DNA of 64,000 nt. Origin: Winogradskyella eximia (GTDB taxonomy: Bacteria > Bacteroidota > Bacteroidia > Flavobacteriales > Flavobacteriaceae). Location of the stretch: positions 194,330 through 258,329 of the forward strand of contig NZ_QRDV01000008.1 of assembly GCF_003386165.1 (NCBI RefSeq), written 5' to 3'. A model generated the notes under the pieces. The model was not told the DNA's origin. It did no database searches and saw only the letters and a program-made list of their open reading frames with translations. The translations under genes were made by a program, and so were the position numbers. This document shows, in pieces, positions 61,523 through 64,000 of the stretch; position 1 is the stretch's first letter, and each line of letters opens with the position of its first letter.

Positions 61523-64000
61523 TTAGTTATTTCTATTTATGTATAACCATCCTACTAATGGGTCTGATCCATCTCCTAAGTCTAAAACATAATAATAGGT
61601 TCCAACCGGTAAATTATCAGATTGATTAATAACTGCTCTTCCATTAGATGTGCCATTCCAATTGTTTAAATATCCTTTGGTACTGTAAACAATATTTCCC
61701 CATCTGTTATAAACTTCTAATTTATTGTTAGGATATTGTTCTATACAGTCAATCATAAAGGTTTCATTAACACCATCACCATCTGGAGAGAACTCGTTAT
61801 AAATTGTTAAACAAATAGGATCTACTCTAGCATCGTCTTCGTTATTACTTGTATCAATATCAGTTCCTCCAACTGAACTATCAATATATGCTGTATTCAA
61901 ATAATCACCAAACCCTAAAACTTCAACCGTGATTTCAAGAATTTCTACTTGATCTGGGTTTAATTGAGTTATTATCCATTCGCCATTTAATTCTGTGTAT
62001 GTTCCTGCCGTTGTTAGTGCAGAAATAAATAGATAACCACTTGGAATTTGTTCATCAATCACGATATTTGTTGCAGTAACATTACCAATATTTGCCACCT
62101 CAATAGTAAATGTAACCTGATCACCAATAACTGGATTAAGTTCATCTACAACTTTAGTTATTTCTAAATCATAAATTGAAGTCACATAAACTATTGTTGG
62201 ATCATCTGGATTTCCATCACCATTATCATCTACATCTTCGTTATCATTTGGATCATCACTGATATCAGTAACATCATCTGACGTATCATTAGGATCTCCA
62301 TTAAGTTTTTCACTACTAACAGAAGCAGAATTTACAACAAAACCTAAATCTATATCAGTTTGAGTAATTATATATGTCGCTGAATAAGTTATATTATCTG
62401 AGTCCCCTGGAATAAGCAGTGAAATTGGACCTCCTGTTAAGTTTAAACCTGGAAGGTCATCTTGCACAACAATATCTGTTAATGTTAAATTACCAATATT
62501 CTCTACATCAAAAACATATGTAATAACATCATCAATTCCACCGACAATACCGTCACCATTTGTATCTTCTAAAGGCAATATTGTTTTAATTAAACTAATT
62601 CTAGGATCTTGATCAATAGTTGTTACTGTTGCATCATCATCAATGTTGCCATCTGAATCATCTCCATCATCACTTGCATCATCTACTGTAGTATCATTAG
62701 GGCTATCTGCACTGGCTATAACACTATTACTAAAGCCTCCTGCATCTATAACATCTTGCTCTATAACATAAGTTGCTAAGTATGTTGCTGTCTCTCCAAC
62801 TAATAACGATCCTTCTGAGCTGCCTTGGTCTGCACTATCAAATGTTGGACCTGTTAATAAAGTTAGCACATTACCATCAGTGTCTATAAATGTATCTATA
62901 ATAGTAACATTATCTAATGTTACATTTCCTGTGTTAACTACTGTGATGGTATATGTCATCTCATCACCTAGACTCGCTCCTACTGGTGCTATATCATTTG
63001 TGATTGCTACTGTTTTTACAGTCTCTATACTTGGTGCTTCATCTATGGTTGTCTCAGTGACATCATCTTCCGTGTTACCATCAGCATCATCCCCATCATC
63101 ACTTGTGTCATTAACGGTAGTGTCATCTGGACTGTTTCCACTCGCTATAACACTATTACTAAAGCCTCCTGCATCTATAGCATCTTGCTCTATAACATAA
63201 GTTGCGGTATAGGTTGCTGTCTCACCAACTAATAAATCTCCAGCTGCACTACCTGCATCGGCACTTACAAATGTTGGTGCTGTTAATAATGTCAATGCAT
63301 CACCATTGGCATCTAAGAACGTATCTGCTAGTGCGACTCCATCTAGAGTTACATTGCCTGTGTTTTCTACAGTTATAGTATAGGTCATGGTATCTCCTAA
63401 ACTTACACCTGTTGGTAAAACATCGTTCGTAATCGCTACTGTCTTAACGGCTTCGATACTTGGTGTTTCTGTTATGGTGGTTTCTGTTGGATCGTCTGTC
63501 GTGTTACCATCAGCATCATCTCCATCATCACTAACATCACTAACATCATCTGTACCACTTGGACTGTCTCCTGTTGCTGTAACTGTATTACTCACTCCTC
63601 CTGCATCAATATCCTCTTGGTCTAAAACATACGTGGCTGTATACGTTAAGCTACCTCCAACTAATAAACTCGCGGCACTACTACCTGAACTTGATCCTGT
63701 TAACGTTGGATTACTTAATAAGCTCAACACATTACCGTCTAAGTCCGTAAGGGTATCTGATAATGTAATATCACTTACCGTTACATTGCCTGTGTTATTT
63801 ACAACTATAGTATAAGTAATCAAATCATTGACCCCTAATCCTGTTGGCGCATTGTCTGTTATTACTGCTGTCTTAACTACAGTTAACGCTGCTGTTGGTG
63901 TTACGGTCGTTACTGTTGGGTCATTCGTTGGATCCGTATCCGCATCTGGACCGTCTACCAATTCATCTCCATCATCACTAACATCACTAACATCATCTGT
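61523..64000 (-). CDS. Repeat-rich T9SS type B adhesin, partial (N-terminus beyond right edge)
   Basis: The frame is open through 64000; a TTG at 63959 is internal, not a start. At least 825 residues are visible. From the N-terminal side there are at least three DUF11/DUF7507-like repeats of 143-144 residues, each with (M/L)(T)YTI-x-V-x-NTGNVT, ATYV(I/L)(E/D)Q and Asp-rich linkers (SDDGDDADGN), then two divergent repeats. The C-terminal 95 residues are a gliding-type sorting domain: NEFSPDGDGVNETFMIDCIE, KLEVYNRWGNIVY and GTYYYVLDLGDG. It is a surface adhesin exported by type IX secretion, probably with the PorP/SprF protein downstream. Confidence 0.94.
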   Translation of the reverse strand, partial: TDDVSDVSDDGDELVDGPDADTDPTNDPTVTTVTPTAALTVVKTAVITDNAPTGLGVNDLITYTIVVNNTGNVTVSDITLSDTLTDLDGNVLSLLSNPTLTGSSSGSSAASLLVGGSLTYTATYVLDQEDIDAGGVSNTVTATGDSPSGTDDVSDVSDDGDDADGNTTDDPTETTITETPSIEAVKTVAITNDVLPTGVSLGDTMTYTITVENTGNVTLDGVALADTFLDANGDALTLLTAPTFVSADAGSAAGDLLVGETATYTATYVIEQDAIDAGGFSNSVIASGNSPDDTTVNDTSDDGDDADGNTEDDVTETTIDEAPSIETVKTVAITNDIAPVGASLGDEMTYTITVVNTGNVTLDNVTIIDTFIDTDGNVLTLLTGPTFDSADQGSSEGSLLVGETATYLATYVIEQDVIDAGGFSNSVIASADSPNDTTVDDASDDGDDSDGNIDDDATVTTIDQDPRISLIKTILPLEDTNGDGIVGGIDDVITYVFDVENIGNLTLTDIVVQDDLPGLNLTGGPISLLIPGDSDNITYSATYIITQTDIDLGFVVNSASVSSEKLNGDPNDTSDDVTDISDDPNDNEDVDDNGDGNPDDPTIVYVTSIYDLEITKVVDELNPVIGDQVTFTIEVANIGNVTATNIVIDEQIPSGYLFISALTTAGTYTELNGEWIITQLNPDQVEILEITVEVLGFGDYLNTAYIDSSVGGTDIDTSNNEDDARVDPICLTIYNEFSPDGDGVNETFMIDCIEQYPNNKLEVYNRWGNIVYSTKGYLNNWNGTSNGRAVINQSDNLPVGTYYYVLDLGDGSDPLVGWLYINRNN
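62600..63900 (-). repeat. Tandem 429-432-bp repeats within the adhesin gene
   Basis: Segments starting near 62722 and 63151 share long identical runs (for example CACTATTACTAAAGCCTCCT on the plus strand at both), 429 bases apart; a third, more diverged copy is near 63583, 432 bases on. The spacing equals 143-144 codons, so recombination between copies would keep frame. Confidence 0.9.

Noticed and set aside
62880..63815. Plus-strand open frames of 106 and 142 residues opposite the adhesin
   Set aside because: They are Val/Ser-rich mirror translations of the Asp/Thr-rich repeats on the minus strand and have no homology, promoter or start-site support.
62600..63900. CRISPR array
   Set aside because: The repeats are 429-432 bases, coding and in frame; no 25-40-base repeats with unique spacers and no cas genes are present in the window.
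63959..63961. TTG as start codon of the adhesin
   Set aside because: The frame stays open with the same Asp-rich linker sequence up to the window edge, so this is an internal leucine.
1..64000. Prophage, integrative element or insertion sequence
   Set aside because: No integrase, transposase, terminase or tail genes and no att-like tRNA duplication were found; tRNA-Thr is intact with no repeat of its 3' end seen.

Overview
This window is low-GC chromosomal DNA from a member of Bacteroidota, most likely family Flavobacteriaceae. The evidence is type IX secretion cargo with gliding-type C-termini, a PorP/SprF plus OmpA pair, Bacteroidota-style promoters (TTG-N17-23-TAnnTTTG), the RSH-Fur-PurA gene order, an ABC permease fused to an M1 peptidase, and tandem DUF368 genes. 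Genus cannot be resolved. I see no rRNA, CRISPR array, prophage, integrase or insertion sequence. The window is mostly housekeeping genes with small lineage-specific operons between them.

Layout, left: positions 1-2437 (minus) are the N-terminal 812 residues of a large secreted protein (PKD and choice-of-anchor L domains) that runs off the left edge. Next come a SpoU-type RNA methyltransferase, an M48 protease, an unrecognised protein with a HEPN-like RNLLVH motif, a SET-domain protein, an SDR reductase and a DUF2628 membrane protein. From 7726 a dense plus-strand series follows: RSH (p)ppGpp enzyme, Fur-family regulator, purA, a beta-barrel protein, an OstA-like protein and a class III aminotransferase, then TPR protein, two DUF368/PopT transporters, aroE and a five-repeat DUF349 protein. 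A minus-strand group (fabH, secreted amidohydrolase, small lipoprotein) converges on it.

Middle: htpG, an unknown membrane protein (paralogous to the gene at 46724), a secreted serine hydrolase, a Tim44-like membrane protein, a decayed duplicate of the hydrolase 3' end, a Crp-type regulator, an ABC ATPase with its giant permease/M1 peptidase partner, a MOSC protein, pyruvate carboxylase (behind a LacI-type palindrome), rlmF and a DEAD-box helicase. An ECF sigma / anti-sigma / secreted effector operon (44412-46594, minus) follows.

Right: the second membrane paralog, a CarboxypepD_reg-like protein, DoxX, a VanX-type dipeptidase, a candidate small RNA (about 50270-50410, minus), a secreted alpha/beta hydrolase, a five-gene overlapping operon (SPFH, small membrane protein, DUF4177, PH-like membrane protein, Arc-type regulator), a DUF819 transporter, a DUF4369 lipoprotein and tRNA-Thr(UGU). 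The right end is all minus strand: a small helical protein; idi-queD-manA; and a T9SS locus in which a repeat-rich type B adhesin (truncated at the right edge) is followed by PorP/SprF and an OmpA/PD40 protein. T9SS cargo therefore occupies both ends of the window.

The most interesting items are the candidate small RNA, the SPFH-DUF4177-Arc operon, the HEPN-like/SET neighbours, the pair of unknown membrane paralogs, the pyruvate carboxylase operator and the duplicated hydrolase tail. No wholly new multi-gene system is provable from sequence reading alone.
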